Assembly: GCF_000143415.4 (NCBI RefSeq)
Contig: NW_003314261.1
Location: 5,596,866-5,660,865, forward strand
Origin: Selaginella moellendorffii
Taxonomy: Eukaryota > Streptophyta > Lycopodiopsida > Selaginellales > Selaginellaceae
Reading direction: 5' to 3'
Length of the DNA stretch: 64,000 bases
Below the pieces are notes generated by a model. The model ran no database searches and had not been told where the DNA came from. It saw only the letters and a list, made by a program, of their open reading frames with translations. Position 1 is the first letter of the stretch. Each line of letters starts with the position of its first letter. Shown here piece after piece: positions 31,670-44,200 of the stretch. The position numbers and the translations under genes were made by a program.

Positions 31670-34319
31670 ATGGCGCAGGAGATTGTGGAGGTCGTGACGG
31701 AGGCTGTGCCAGTTCAAGAGCAGGTCACGGTGAATGGCGAGCTCTGCCGCTCCAAGGAAGATCAAGAGCCGGTCAAGAACGACGTCTACACGGCGGCGGC
31801 TTACGGCGATCTGGACAAGCTGCGGCGCCTGGTAGAACAGGATGGATGCTCCGTCTCGGCGCCCGATCACGGCGGATATTTCGCTCTACAGTGGAGCGCT
31901 CTCAACAATCGCGTCGCGGCTGCTCAATATCTCATCGAGGTGAGTGGAGATTTCGCCTGCAATCGCTCGATCTGGCTTGTTTTCGCGCAGCACGGTGCGT
32001 CGGTGGATGCCACGGATGCGGCGGGGCAAACCGCGTTACACTGGGCTGCTGTCCGAGGATCCATTCACGTCTCGGAGCTTCTTCTCCAGAATGGAGCCAA
32101 GCTCGAGGGTGCTGACAATTACGGCTACAGGGTATTTCTTTCACTCTTTGTTTCTTCCATTTTTCTCTCTCGGAGATTGCTCTATCGAGTTAGCTGCTGT
32201 GGCGTGATCTTTCTTACGCTTGATGTGTACGATGAATGCAGCCAAGCCATGTCTCTGCTCAATACGGACAGACTGCTCTCTTGTACCATTTGATTTCAAA
32301 GTGGGGTGCTGAGGTTGATGCCACCGACAAGGATGGAAGAAGTCCCTTGCATTGGTAAGTTGCGATACTTCTTTCTCTTTTTTTCAGCTGAGTTTTGTTC
32401 TTGGTTTTCCAGGGCCTCGTACAAAGGCTTTCCAGATAGCATACGTCTCCTACTTTTTATGGATGCTTTCGTTCGGCGCCAGGACAAAGAAGGTGGATGT
32501 TATAAGCAGCCGCCTGTTTTTCTTTAGTAACAGTTTGGCTACTTTCGAGTAGGATGCACCCCGCTACACTGGGCGGCCATTCGAGGCAACTTGGAGGCTT
32601 GCACTGTTCTTGTCCAAGCTGGAACCAAAGAAGATTTGACAATCACGGAAGGAAGTGGCTGTACTCCTGCTCAACTTGCTGCTGACAAGGGACACAGGCA
32701 CGTTGCTTTGTTTTTGGTGAGCTAGCTCTTTGTTCTTCCTTTTCCGATTCTTTGCTTCTTTCTAACCTGGTTTTTGCTCACAGTCAAATGCGAGGAGGAT
32801 ATTCAATCACCATTGGGATTCCAAGGGCGTAATGGGACGAGTTTCAAGGCTGGGACTTGCGCCATTTCTCTGGCTGCTGGTCACCGTCTTGCTCATCACC
32901 TACATCAACTCTGTAATAACCTGTAAGTCTGCCTCTTACCGTCTTCCAGTTTTGATCTTGTATTAACTCCGGCTTCTGCAGCTTCGACGTTGTTGACTGT
33001 ACAAGGTATCGCGGGTGCTTGGGCGTGGTTTGCGGTTTTCGTTGTTACTGGAGGTCTTGTGTTTCTCTATCGCTGTACCAGGTATTACTTTCTCTGATCC
33101 TAGATAATTCTACCGTTTCGATTTTGTATTGCAGCAAAGACCCTGGATATGTTAGCAAAAAGCGTGGCGATGATCCATTTGGAAAGCACATGACTGTAAG
33201 TATTTGGATTATCTCGCGACATTTTCAGCTCTTCTTTTGACGTATACTCTGTTGTCCAGGATTCTCTACTGAAAAGCGATTTGAATACATCCGCGCTTTG
33301 GGCTGGCTTTTGGTCGCAGCTTTGTCCAACTTGTAAGGTAGACTAATTTTTGCTTTCATCTTTTAGTCGTTGTGAGCAAATTTTTATTGCAGATAGTGAG
33401 GCCTGTAAGATCCAAGCACTGTTCGATTTGCAACCGCTGTGTAGAGCAGTTCGATCACCATTGTCCTTGGATATCAAACTGTGTTGGGAAGGTAAGCTTA
33501 CAGCACTTCTACCAGAAGTATCAACTCTTGTTCCTACACGGCAGAGAAACAAATGGGATTTCTTCCTCTTTTTGTGTTGTGAAACCACCGGTATGATTGT
33601 TGCTGGTGCGGTGACCGTGCACAGTAAGTTGATTTTGTTCCCGGTTACTTGCGCCTCCTCTAACACAGCACTCGGCAGGACTAAAAACAGATCCAAATGC
33701 TCCGTCCACTCCAGGAGACTGGTTACGGCACGTAGCATCCCACCACGTAGGTGCTCTATCTTTCGTTCTTGCAGATTTCTTTCTTTTTTTCGGAGTGGCG
33801 ATCTTTACGGGAATACAAGCCGCTCAGGTATAAAAGCTATCTCAGCTCTTCGTCACGCCAACCTGTACTTGATCTTCTGTTTCACAGATTGCGAGGAACA
33901 TCACGACCAACGAGATGGCAAATGCGGCCCGATATGTATACCTTAGAGGACCCGACGGCCTGTTCTTCAATCCTTACGACCACGGGTTTTGGAAGAACTG
34001 CAGCAATTTCCTGCTCTTGGGCTACAACGAAGACATCGAGCAGGCTTGGCAGCAAAACGAGTCGGATCCAGCAGCAGCCGCCGCGGTGGCGGCAACAATC
34101 GAGATGGCTGAACAAACACCAGGAATTCTAAGCTCGGGAGGAGGTCATGCCACTCGCTGCTCGCACAACCATCATCACCACCATCACCATCAAAACCAGC
34201 AAAACCAGCAGCAGCAATTGAAAAATGAGCAGCAGCAGGATTACAGGAATGGACAAGGGAACTCGAGCAGCGCTCCTGCCGGCCTGGGCATTGGACTGCC
34301 GAGCAGATTGCGAGCTTAA
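31670..34319 (+). CDS. TIP1: Ankyrin-repeat DHHC protein S-acyltransferase (TIP1 / AKR1-like)
   Basis: This is a membrane enzyme that attaches palmitate to cysteines. The first exons encode five to six ankyrin repeats ('[21 protein letters not shown]', '[25 protein letters not shown]', '[21 protein letters not shown]', '[23 protein letters not shown]'). Then come two hydrophobic segments, '[10 protein letters not shown]', and the cysteine-rich domain '[37 protein letters not shown]' with an intact DHHC. Two more membrane spans and a PaCCT-like '[16 protein letters not shown]' follow. The C-terminus has runs of His and Gln. About twelve introns of 50-70 nt interrupt it. The domain order matches TIP GROWTH DEFECTIVE 1, needed for cell growth in Arabidopsis; orthology is inferred from architecture. 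Confidence 0.92.
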
Positions 34320-35196
34320 AGAAAACAATTAATTTATTTTTCTTATAGAATTTTTACCTGTTATTTTGTGCTACGTAATATGAGATTGATTGATTCAAAT
34401 ATTTGGTGGATGAAAATGTTTGTAAATGTATTGAATAGTTTATAAAATAAAGAGAAAACGTTAGTAGACTTTAAAGTTCAGTTTAATTTTGATTGCTTCT
34501 AAAGATATTAAAAATATTAATAATATGTATAAAAAAGTTTGATATACCACCAATACTATTATAAATTATATTATAATGGTAAAATAAAATATTTATTGCA
34601 TAAGTGAAAATATAATTCAAATTGAACTTTGTTGATTTTAACAAAATAAAGAGAATTTACTTTATTATATTTTATTCTTTATTTAAATATTTTTTTAAAA
34701 TTAATAATTCACAAATATATAAAATATTAAGTCATATGGACATGAAGTTTTTAATAGCTGTTATTTATTTTAGTGATTTTAATAATTAATTATGAAATTA
34801 TTAATTATTTTGAAAATTATTGAAACTTGATTGAGTTTGTAAATGTCAAATAATTGCTTTAATTAGCTTTAGGCAAGGACCAACTAAAGAATTATATAGG
34901 TGCAACAAGAAAGATAAAAAATATTTCTTTCAAAAAAATATTCATTCATAATTAAAAATATTCATTAATTTATTTTAATGGTTTTTTTATTAACTTCAAA
35001 ACTACTTTTTAATAATATATATTTTAAAAGTTAAAAACCATATAAAAACTTAAACACTCCACTTAATCTATTGCATCATATCCGAATACATGTTATGTTA
35101 TGAAAGGTATCCCCATCTCATGCAAAGAAAAACTCAAAGAGTATCTTTTAACAAAAAATTTAACATATATTATTTTGAAATAAATCTTAAACTATA

Positions 35197-35241
<45 letters not shown>

Positions 35242-36642
35242 AACTTAATTCCTACTTTTTTAACCATTTTTCATAATAAATATTTTTTAAAAACTTATTT
35301 TATGTCATTTACACAAACCAATAATAATTTCATTTGCATTCAGAGCAAATTAAACATTTAAATATTTTAATACTAAATTATATAAATTAAAAGCCTGTAA
35401 AATTTTGGATACTTCTAAAATCTAAATCTATATCATAATTTGTATTTATTCATTTCCTCAATAATTGTGTTTCACATAATACTAGATAAAACTTATATGC
35501 TCTTTTTTATTAGAGCAGAAGGTATTATTATTTTCTTTATAATATATTAAATTATTAATTTTTTATTAAAATATTTTAAGTTTTAAACTGTAAATATAGG
35601 GATGAAGCTTTGTAAAATTATTAAGTGAAAGGTGTTATGAAATAATCAAAATAATTTGTTATGTTTTACATGTAGCAAAGCTTGGTTTGCTTAATAGTAA
35701 TGTTATTCTTACTTATTAATCCAATTGATCAAATAAAATTTTATAATTATAAACATGTTTATATTTCATAAACACAAGATTAAGTTTATTGCATATCAAC
35801 CATTAGATGGTAGAATAAAAAAGAATATACAAACAAGTGTTATAAATTAAAAATACAAGATGAGTCTAAATGAAGAACAACCGTTAAATAGTAGAATATC
35901 CTAGAATATCAAAGTATATTCTAGGTATGTTCACTACAGTCCCTGCTTAAGTAAACCAATTATTGTTTTCACTTAATAACAACTGTCTTTCATAAAGATG
36001 CTAAAAATTTGAATATAAGGGACAATTCATTAGGCTAGTTTGAAAAAAAAAGTAAACATATATACTTGATTTAAAAATCTCTACCAAGATATATTCTCTT
36101 ACAAAGCTGTATGTAAAATTAAATATACATAAAACTACTCTCTAATTATTTTGCTAATTAGAGCCCAATGGCATTATGTTGATAAAAAAATCTTAATAAT
36201 CTACCATTCTCATCTACACAAGCTCCGTATCCAGTTGCACAGCCATTTTTGGTGAAAATGACAACTAAAGTTACTTTTGTGATCTTAAAGTCAATGAAGA
36301 TAGCCTTTGCATAAGATTTTATAACACACAATTATCACTTAGAAATTGAGGCTTCCAAGGAGCATAAGATCCTAGAGAGTGTTTTGGCATTTTCCTGTTA
36401 TCATCACCTCTCTTCAACTACGCATAATGTTCGTGATCTTCGAGAGTTGAAGTGATTTTGTCATGCTTGACAATAGCAATGACAATACGGTTTGATTGAT
36501 TGTTGTAGGACATTCCTCCGTACATTTGATTTAGACCCGTGGATTCGGAGAATCTTAACTCACGGCCCCACTGACGCGTGTCAGTCACAAAACCCTGTTT
36601 TATTTTTTTCAGTGTGAGCGAGAGGAGGTAGGGAAGAAGAGA
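34320..36642. other. Very AT-rich intergenic island
   Basis: About 2.3 kb of strongly AT-biased DNA has no open frame of note. It includes long A/T runs and the TA microsatellite. The right end, from about 36540, regains normal composition and contains repeated GATC-type palindromes ('cgatcgatcgattgatcg') within the first intron region of the next gene. I see no gene or recognisable transposon termini. Confidence 0.55.
35201..35240. repeat. (TA)20 microsatellite
   Basis: An uninterrupted TA dinucleotide tract of about 40 bp is present. Confidence 0.95.
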
Positions 36643-37901
36643 ATGCTGCTGCGCTTCCGCCTTCGCTCCTCGGCGCTTGGACGATCTCTCCGGCCCGGGT
36701 AAGTAATCTCTTCCAGCGAGCGCTCGATCGATCGATTGATCGGCAGCATGCAAGAGGAAAGAAAATGCCGGTCGATCGATCGAAATATGTGGAAATGTAG
36801 CAAAGCTTACGCTTTCTTCTTGGCAGGGGTAGCATCGCTGGGTGCGTCTCGCCAGTCGAAGAGCCTCCGCTTCTTCGCTGGATCGCTGGCGGTGGGATCA
36901 GGCTCAAAGGCACTGCGGCCGGGGCGAAGAATGCGGGTAAGAAACCCATCGCTGCCGCTAGCGCGAAGGAGAAGCTCACGGCGACGAAAGTCCAGGCCCT
37001 GGAGTGGGATGGAGAGAGCGTTCTTTGCGACTGTGGAAAGCCCGCGGTTCTCAAGATGAGCAAAGTGAAGAATCCCGGCCTCCGCTACCTTTGCTGCGCC
37101 GAGTCCGTCCCTTGGTTCCTCTTCATCAAGCTGGACGCCGCCCAGAAGAGCAAGCAGCGATGCAAGTTCTTCAGGTGTGATCTAGTTTCTCTCTCGTTTT
37201 CACGTTGGGTTTCCTCCTCGATGATCAGTCGAACGTTTTCGTTTTGTTTTCACAGTTGGATCGACCAGCCTGCCGAGGAAGAGAAGAAAGCTCCTAGCGG
37301 CAAGAAGAGCAAAGCAGCAACATCGGGCGCTAGTTCTGGTGGTAAAGCACAGGCGAAGGAGAAACCGGAAGGAGCTAGCAATGCCGGCAAGGCCAAGACA
37401 TCAAGGGCCGTGAAGAAGCCAGGTCCGGACGAGCCCGTGGCCGCTGCCAAGAAAGCAACCGTGAAGAAGGCATTGCCTGTCAAGGATCAAGTTTCATCGA
37501 AGACAGTGGCGACGAAGCCACCCGCTGGAGCAAACAAGAAGAAGGCAGCAGCAACCAAACAGGAGGACAAAGCTGCTGTGGCGAATGCTCCGGCTGCCGA
37601 GAAGACTGTGAAGGAAGCCGCAAAGAGGAAGACGAAGACGGTGGCACCATCGCCGCCAGAGAAGAACGAGGCTGCCGGGGGGGCGGAGAACGTTGGAGCA
37701 GCGGTGAAGAAGACGAGATCAAAGAAGAACGCGGGGGTGAGCGATGCAATCCAAGGAGCACAGAAGAATGACAGTGCCACGGATGGAGCAGCGACGAAGA
37801 ACACCAGATCAAAGAAGAACGCAGGACTGAGCGATGCAATTCAAGGAGAAAAGAAGAGTGGCAGCGCTCCGGATGGAAGTGGAGCGATCCCCAAGGTTTA
37901 G
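36643..37901 (+). CDS. GRF-type zinc-finger protein with Lys/Ala-rich tail
   Basis: Exon 1 (36643-36700) encodes MLLRFRLRSSALGRSLRP, which is basic with no acidic residue, like an organelle presequence. Exon 2 starts after the acceptor at 36825 and encodes a 60-residue spacer, then 'CDCGKPAVLKMSKVKNPGLRYLCC' and 'RCKFFSWID' across the next intron. The pattern C-x-C-G ... GxRYxxC ... C-x-F-F-x-W is the GRF zinc finger, which binds single-stranded nucleic acid in NEIL3, TOP3A and APE2. The last exon, about 215 codons, is Lys/Ala/Pro-rich like a histone H1 tail. It ends with two copies of an approximately 33-residue unit containing 'RSKKNAG(V/L)SDAIQG'. It may be an organelle nucleoid or DNA-associated protein. 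Role and localisation are inference. Confidence 0.75.
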
Positions 37902-37950
37902 GAACCACCAGTGACGCTGATCTGATAGTCATGTAGAAAAATGCGAGCGA

Positions 37951-40893
37951 TTATTTTGATGATCTCAAGACCTTTGTTTTTGTCACCTTTCTTCCTTCTT
38001 TGCCAAATATAATATTTTGACCCACCTTTTTAACTTCATCGGGTCTTAACCTCTTGTGGAGCACCGAGAGGGAGCAGTGGAAGAGCTTTTCCAGCTCCTC
38101 CAGCGTCTCCTCCGCCGATTCCAAAAGATCGACTTCTCCGCGTTCCAGAGCGATGCCAAACTCGGTCTCCGAGCTCAGCTGGAAAATCCTTGCTTTGCAG
38201 TGAGCGACCTCCAAAGATTTGGAGATGGAAGGTGACAGTTCTAGCACCACCTGTGGGAAGAGAAAAGCTTTGATCAAGAGAAACAAATCTAGACGGGGTT
38301 GCTTACGCTCAGAGCCTTTGTAACAATGCGAGCTCCAGCATCCGAATCAGAAGCATCGTCACGTTTGGATGGTTCGAGTGGCCACAACGCTGCAGCAAAC
38401 GCAACACCACTCCCTGCAGATCATACACGCTCAACAAGAGAAAGAGGCAGGGAAATGATACTAACCAGCTATAAGTCCTTTCGCTATAGAAGAATTTATG
38501 GCTGTTGCTGCTTTTTGCATACGTCCCACCCTCTCATGGAAGTGATCGCGAGTAGCACCGCTAACCTGCGAACTAACAATCAGCACTGCTCGAGAAAACT
38601 CATCTTACCCGCAACTCCAAAACACTGCTCAGGGGCTGATTCTCCGAGACATTACCCGACCGGTAAACAATCACCTCATTCCTGCACATTACAAGCTGCA
38701 AGAAGGCTCAAGCATGTAGAAACTTATAAAAACTGCGAGCTTGATATATTACCTTGTTAGCTCTCCCGCGACAGCTGATAAAATCCGCTTTTTGATTATC
38801 CACAAGCTTCCAGCAACAACAAATGCAAGTGAGGAAAGGAAAATGAGCAAACGAGACGTCGTTTTACCTCAACACCCAAATAAGTCCGTAAAGCATTCAA
38901 GCTCTCGTTGCGCACTTTCAGAATCGCAATGTTAGACTGCAACAATCACGATGCTCATCTCAAGATTTATTCGCAAAAGCCACACTTACCTTTACATTCT
39001 TGAGCATGTGCCCTTTATCCACATTCTTTGCAAAAACTACAAGCCGTGCGTACGCCTGAAAAAACATAGCATAAAGCCTGTTCAAAACGGAACAATAGAG
39101 CCTTACACCCTGAAAGAGTTTGTGCCAAAAACGGTCTAAGGTAGACGTGTCATTGCACAGCAGAACCGTGTAGTCTTGTGTGACTACCATCTCTTGATTA
39201 AAACTCTTGAGTACTCGCTCAACAGAGATCACCAACGCGTCGAAGCATTCTACAGCATCGTCCTCCGCTATATCATTCTATGCAAAAGAATCCAAACAGG
39301 ATAACTGATAGAAAGGAGGACAAGAAAAAAAAACAAATTCTTACATCAACTATGATGTGACGAATTGAGGTTCCAATCTTGACTCTGGCCTGATCATCCA
39401 GAAGCTCTAGAAATTCCTCTCCCCCGTACAAACGGCCAAGCTGATGATCAAGTAAATCAAACCTGGAGAGAGTAAGCGAACTGTATAAGCTGTATTACCG
39501 TCAGGAAATGAGATGCAGTGGATGGTACTCTCGCCATTTCCCTCAAACATCCTCGCACTGTCTCGATCGAATCTATGAATCCGTGCCTGAAGCCGTCTGC
39601 TGGAACCCGTGTCATAGCCTCCATGTCAGCGACTGCAGCAGCTATAACATTCTCGGAGTAGGAACCTGCACAATCGTGTATAGCAAAAATACCAACATAA
39701 GGCACAAGCTTACATGCTAAACTCCGTGCCTGAGAATTTGTGAATGCACTATGCCCAGAACAAAGTTAGCAAGAGACACAGCCGCAAAATAATGCTGACC
39801 TCTCGAACTGAAGACATCTATTGATTTCCTCGTCGTGCTGGCGTTTGAATACCATTCGTAACTTCTGTGCTGTCCATCCATCTTTGCACACTCTGTCGCC
39901 GCAGGCGAGCCGGAGCAGTCCCTCGCAGAGAACCAATGATCCGTCCAGAAGCTTTCCGTCCAAGCCGCTACCATTCCAGAGAAAAACTTCACGCGCATTC
40001 CAGATGTTCGACACCACGTACTTCCCGGCTTTCACTCCGCTAATGTTTCCCTTGTCCGTCAGTAACTTGTTCACGTTCTCTAAGCGATCCTGCAGATTCT
40101 CCTCAGTCCAAGGCCGAGTTTTCGCGAAATAGCCAACGCGATCCGGATCCTTCTTCCTGATCCACTCGGCCCGAAGCTTCTGTTGCTTAGCGAAGGACGC
40201 GAAACCGTCGATGCAGCCGGACGGGTTGACAGAGATGACTCCGTAAGGGTCGAGGACGGACAGCCGCCACCTTGTTGCATCGATGGCAATAAGATAGACG
40301 GGCCTCGGGGAGAAACCATTTTGCAGATTCTCCAGGCAAAGCTGGTTGCCGTAGGAAGCCAGCTCCATGCGCGTCTTCACGTTCCAATCCTTGACACTGT
40401 CCGTCTTACAGTCGATGACCGCGTCGTAACGAACATTCTCGGGTGGTATGGTGTCAAAAACCTCGTTGGCGAGTGCCTCCTTGTCCGGGTTGTCCCAGAA
40501 GATCTCATCGTGCTCGCCCTTGAATTCTTCCAGCGCCTTCTTCGAGATTGTCCGCAGCACGAAGTCAGCAGCTAGGCCTGAGTATCCTGGCTCCAGTCGA
40601 AAAAGAAAAGCGCCATCTTGGATCCTGCTTTTAACATGCACCAGGCTTGGAAAGATTTGCTGGAACATAGCTCGGTAGTTGGATTCTTGGAAGGATGGGA
40701 ATGCGGAATGGAGGCAGCGGAGTGGGCCGAAAACCGCGAAAGCCCTGACACAGCGGGGATCCATGACGGAGGAGAACTTGTCCATGGGGTTGCCGCTCTG
40801 CCAGGACCTCTGCGTCATGAACGGGAAGACCTTCAAACTCGAAGGATTTGGTATGCTGCCACCTCTTCCCCCTGTGTCGCCCTCACTATCCAT
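37951..40893 (-). CDS. Unrecognised multi-exon protein, about 790 residues
   Basis: ATG 40893 opens a long first exon (about 357 codons) with 'GYSGLAADFVLRTISKK', 'YDAVIDCKTDSVKDWNVKTRMELASYGNQ' and 'VYLIAIDATRWRLSVLDPYGV'. It splices into about eleven short exons that read continuously: 'NVIAAAVADMEAMTRVPADG', 'LGRLYGGEEFLELLDDQ', 'AVECFDALVISVERVLKSF', 'DTSTLDRFWHKLFQ', 'NESLNALRTYLGVE', 'EVIVYRSGNVSENQPLSSV' and 'RVGRMQKAATAINSSI'. The end is 'LHKRLRPDEVKKVGQNIIF' and a basic tail at 37951. Splice sites are canonical and frames are kept, so the gene is real. The segment 'VSGATRDHFHERVGRMQKA' plus 'AKGLIAGSGVAFAAAL' weakly recalls the equatorial domain of chaperonins. The first exon has no known match to me. 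It could be two genes. Confidence 0.65.
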
Positions 40894-41288
40894 TCCTAAT
40901 ATACCCTAATGAAACGGGCAAATAAAGGTTGGAGAGTCAAGGTTGTATTGAATGATAAAGGTTGAGGTTTATAAGCCCTTCCTAAAAATTTTTATTGCAG
41001 TGCAAACTTTGGATTGACGCTCTTCTTTTTCAGGCAAATCTAACTGGTCATGGGAGGAAATCAAATGCCGTTCGCAAGTGAGTGAGAGAGGCCTGCTTTG
41101 CAGAGATAACGGTTGCGTATCGGAAAAGACTAAGTAATGGAAAACATATAGTAATAGATACCATGTATATATCTATATGAAAACAAGGTGGGAAAACAGG
41201 ATCGCAACACTACCAACGCCTTGTCTCTCTCAAAATTCTCGGTGAAGTTCTTAGCAGACTTGGCTTTTAAAAAGTTAGGAAATATATC
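40894..41288. other. Intergenic between two minus-strand genes
   Basis: No gene is present. It must hold the promoter of the unrecognised gene and the 3' UTR of the SPOT1-type gene. Confidence 0.35.
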
Positions 41289-44200
41289 TCAGTTGATTTT
41301 GGGCTTTAATCTTCTCGGCCACAATGCATACCGCAGCATGACAGCCACCATCGCAAGCCCAAAACAGGCAAACAGCTCCGTTGGAACATGAAGGTGTCCG
41401 TGTTGGGTACAATGTAAGGGGTGCAGCGCGGTGATTATCGCATCTGTTTGCTGTGTTAATCTGAGAATACCACCATTGTAACTTAGTCTATAGAAGATGG
41501 TTTCAATGAATTTCTACCTCTCAGACGCATGTCTCAGTGATGAGAGTGACCGAACAGCGTCGTCGAATCTTGCTTTCCCAACGTTGATAGAAATCTGGAA
41601 TGATTTGGGAGCGGGCGTCAGCTGGCTAGTTCTATAACTGTAAAAGATTCAAGTGACTCACTTGTCTCCATATGCCCACAACTGAATTGTATTCTTGCAG
41701 TAACTGACGCTCCATCGACTTAAATGGTCTGAACACTCTCTCGTCTGCAAAAGTAGAACCTCTTAAGCACCTGTGGAAGCAACTAAACAGAAGACTTGTC
41801 TTACGGGTTGGCTCTTTGGACAGTCGTTCAAACACCGCGTTCATCTCTTGCACCGATTCGTCCAGAGCGGAGACGATGTAACTTCTGGCTATTGCGTCCG
41901 TGTGGAGAGACGATATCGTGTAGCCGCTTGAGGTGCCAGAAAATGGATGGTTTCCAGCGGACCACGTCCAGTCCTAGCCGGAGCAAGATCAGTTTTAAGG
42001 TATCACGAAACCAGGGAGGTTCTCACCTCGTCGGCATTATCGTGTGCATGGCTATAAGTCAGGTGTGTTGGCATCAAGCCGGACAAGTGCTCCGCGACGG
42101 CAGCAACGGCGGCTTTGATAGGTGAGCTGGAGCGATGATATAAAACATATCTATAGCTAGATGTAAGCACGAACTTACCTTGCATCCCAATCGATTGATT
42201 TGCCATTGCATTGTAGGTGGCTTGGCCACGATGATTGAGCAGACTGCATAACAATAACCATATCCGGAAGTGCCTTTGCCAAATAGTGCTTGTCAATAAA
42301 CACAGACTCATCCGATCTGATGAACCAGAACACTGGCACTTCCAGCGTCGACTTCGGAACTGAAAACAACAAACCGAGCGAATCGAGTGAAAAGAACGTA
42401 AGAACTGTGCTACCTGATCTCGGACTTCTGGCGGTTAACTGTTGGAGCTGGTGTTGGAGAATGATCGAGTCTAGATAGTTACGAGTTGATTGGCTGTGTG
42501 CGCCATTCATTTGCAAGACAGGTATAACCGCGGCACGGCGCGCAACTGAGAATGCCATTGCCAGGGCCGGATCCTCAGAAAGTCCTATCCTGAAACGTTC
42601 AGAGTTTCAGTAGAACGTCAAACAAGTAAAACACTTCTTACAAGTGAACATTGTATTGGAATGTCTGGGACGGAAGTCTGAGTGTTGAAATCGCATCCTT
42701 TACTTGGGAAATGTCTAAAGGCAGCAAACCGATATGTCTAGTTCTCTGAAAAAGAAAAAAAAAACAAGTAGCCCGAGCAATGAAATAGAGCCAAGTGAGA
42801 ACCCATACCTCTTCAGTGATTACGTATATTTGAATAGAAACTTTATCATAGTAATGGAATGCTCCTTCTGCTGTAGAAGGGGTGATTACATGTTTCATAC
42901 CCGCTGTTAGCGTTGCGCCGAGATGAGCAAGAAAAGAATCCCTGGCAACAGAGAAGTTTTGTACGTGCTGCAAAAGCGTGATGTAAGAAGAATTGCGGAT
43001 TCAATATGCAATACCTCGTGGATGTCTCCAAATAGATTCCATTTTTCTACACGTTGCAACACTGCTAGGGCCTTTTTTTGATGCTCTTCGTCATGACTTT
43101 GAGATCGCAACGAATCTAACTCGTCTTTAAGATCGTCCATCCTCTCTTGCAATTCTAAACAACACATCATAGATTAGAAACTAGTAACCAAAACTATAAA
43201 TAAGTTTATTCACCTTGGCATAAAGCGATTTTTATCTTCCGGCCCCGGCAATGCTTTTCTGCGAACATGTCATAAACATCAACTTCCGNNNNNNNNNNNN
43301 NNNNNNNNNNNNNNNNNNNNNNNNNNNNNNNNNNNNNNNNNNNNNNNNNNNNNNNNNNNNNNNNNNNNNNNNNNNNNNNNNNNNNNNNNNNNNNNNNNNN
43401 NNNNNNNNNNNNNNNNNNNNNNNNNNNNNNNNNNNNNNNNNNNNNNNNNNNNNNNNCGTTAGAAGTTCTCTAAGAATCATATCTGATCATTACCTTCACC
43501 GTTGACCGCTAAACTACCGAAGAGCTTCTCTACGGACGGCAAGCTCCCAACCGTACGCACGCCTACGCCACCAACTGTTGGTCCCCAATGGAATGGACCG
43601 GCCGTCAAGTCTATGAATGCCCATCTAAAACAAAAGGGAAAGATATTTCAGCACGTTAAGTCGACAGGTAGCACTCTTACCGCCCTTGACCAGTCCACGT
43701 ATCAACGAGGCATTCTTCTACCGTCTTGAATGCGTCTGGGTTTTTCAATGTTCTTTTCAAAGAAAAGGCTAAGTCATGGTTTGATTCCGAGAGAACCTGC
43801 CGAGTTCTGTTAATAACAGTGTGGTAAGAAAACAGGGACGTAAGCAGCTTACCTGCTGAGTTTTCATAAACAACAACTCTTCTGAGGTTTTTGATTTCAT
43901 TGACGCCTCGATTGACTTGAGTGCATCTGTATACTTCTGAGTCCATTGTTTCTGCCAATGGACGAGGATGTTAGCATTTAAATTAAGAATACAACGTTAC
44001 CATGTCCATGTGTTGAGAGGATGTCCAAGAGAACTTCTGCCTTGGATGTTTTTCATGTGAAGGTTTTCTTAACTTCTCGATGTCTGTCAGCACAGGTTTC
44101 AGGATTTCGTCTGAAGTACAAGACAGAAACTAACCTAGTGGATTCCGCTGCTTTGTTGTCTTCAACGACTTCAAGTTGGAATTCTGAAAACAAGAGCATC

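Noticed and set aside
34160-34230. His-rich tract in the acyltransferase tail as a metal-binding domain
   Set aside because: The His and Gln runs come from CAT/CAC/CAG triplet expansion next to each other; low complexity is the simpler explanation.
43232-43505. Open frames spanning the assembly gap
   Set aside because: Most of their codons are N, so no protein can be claimed.
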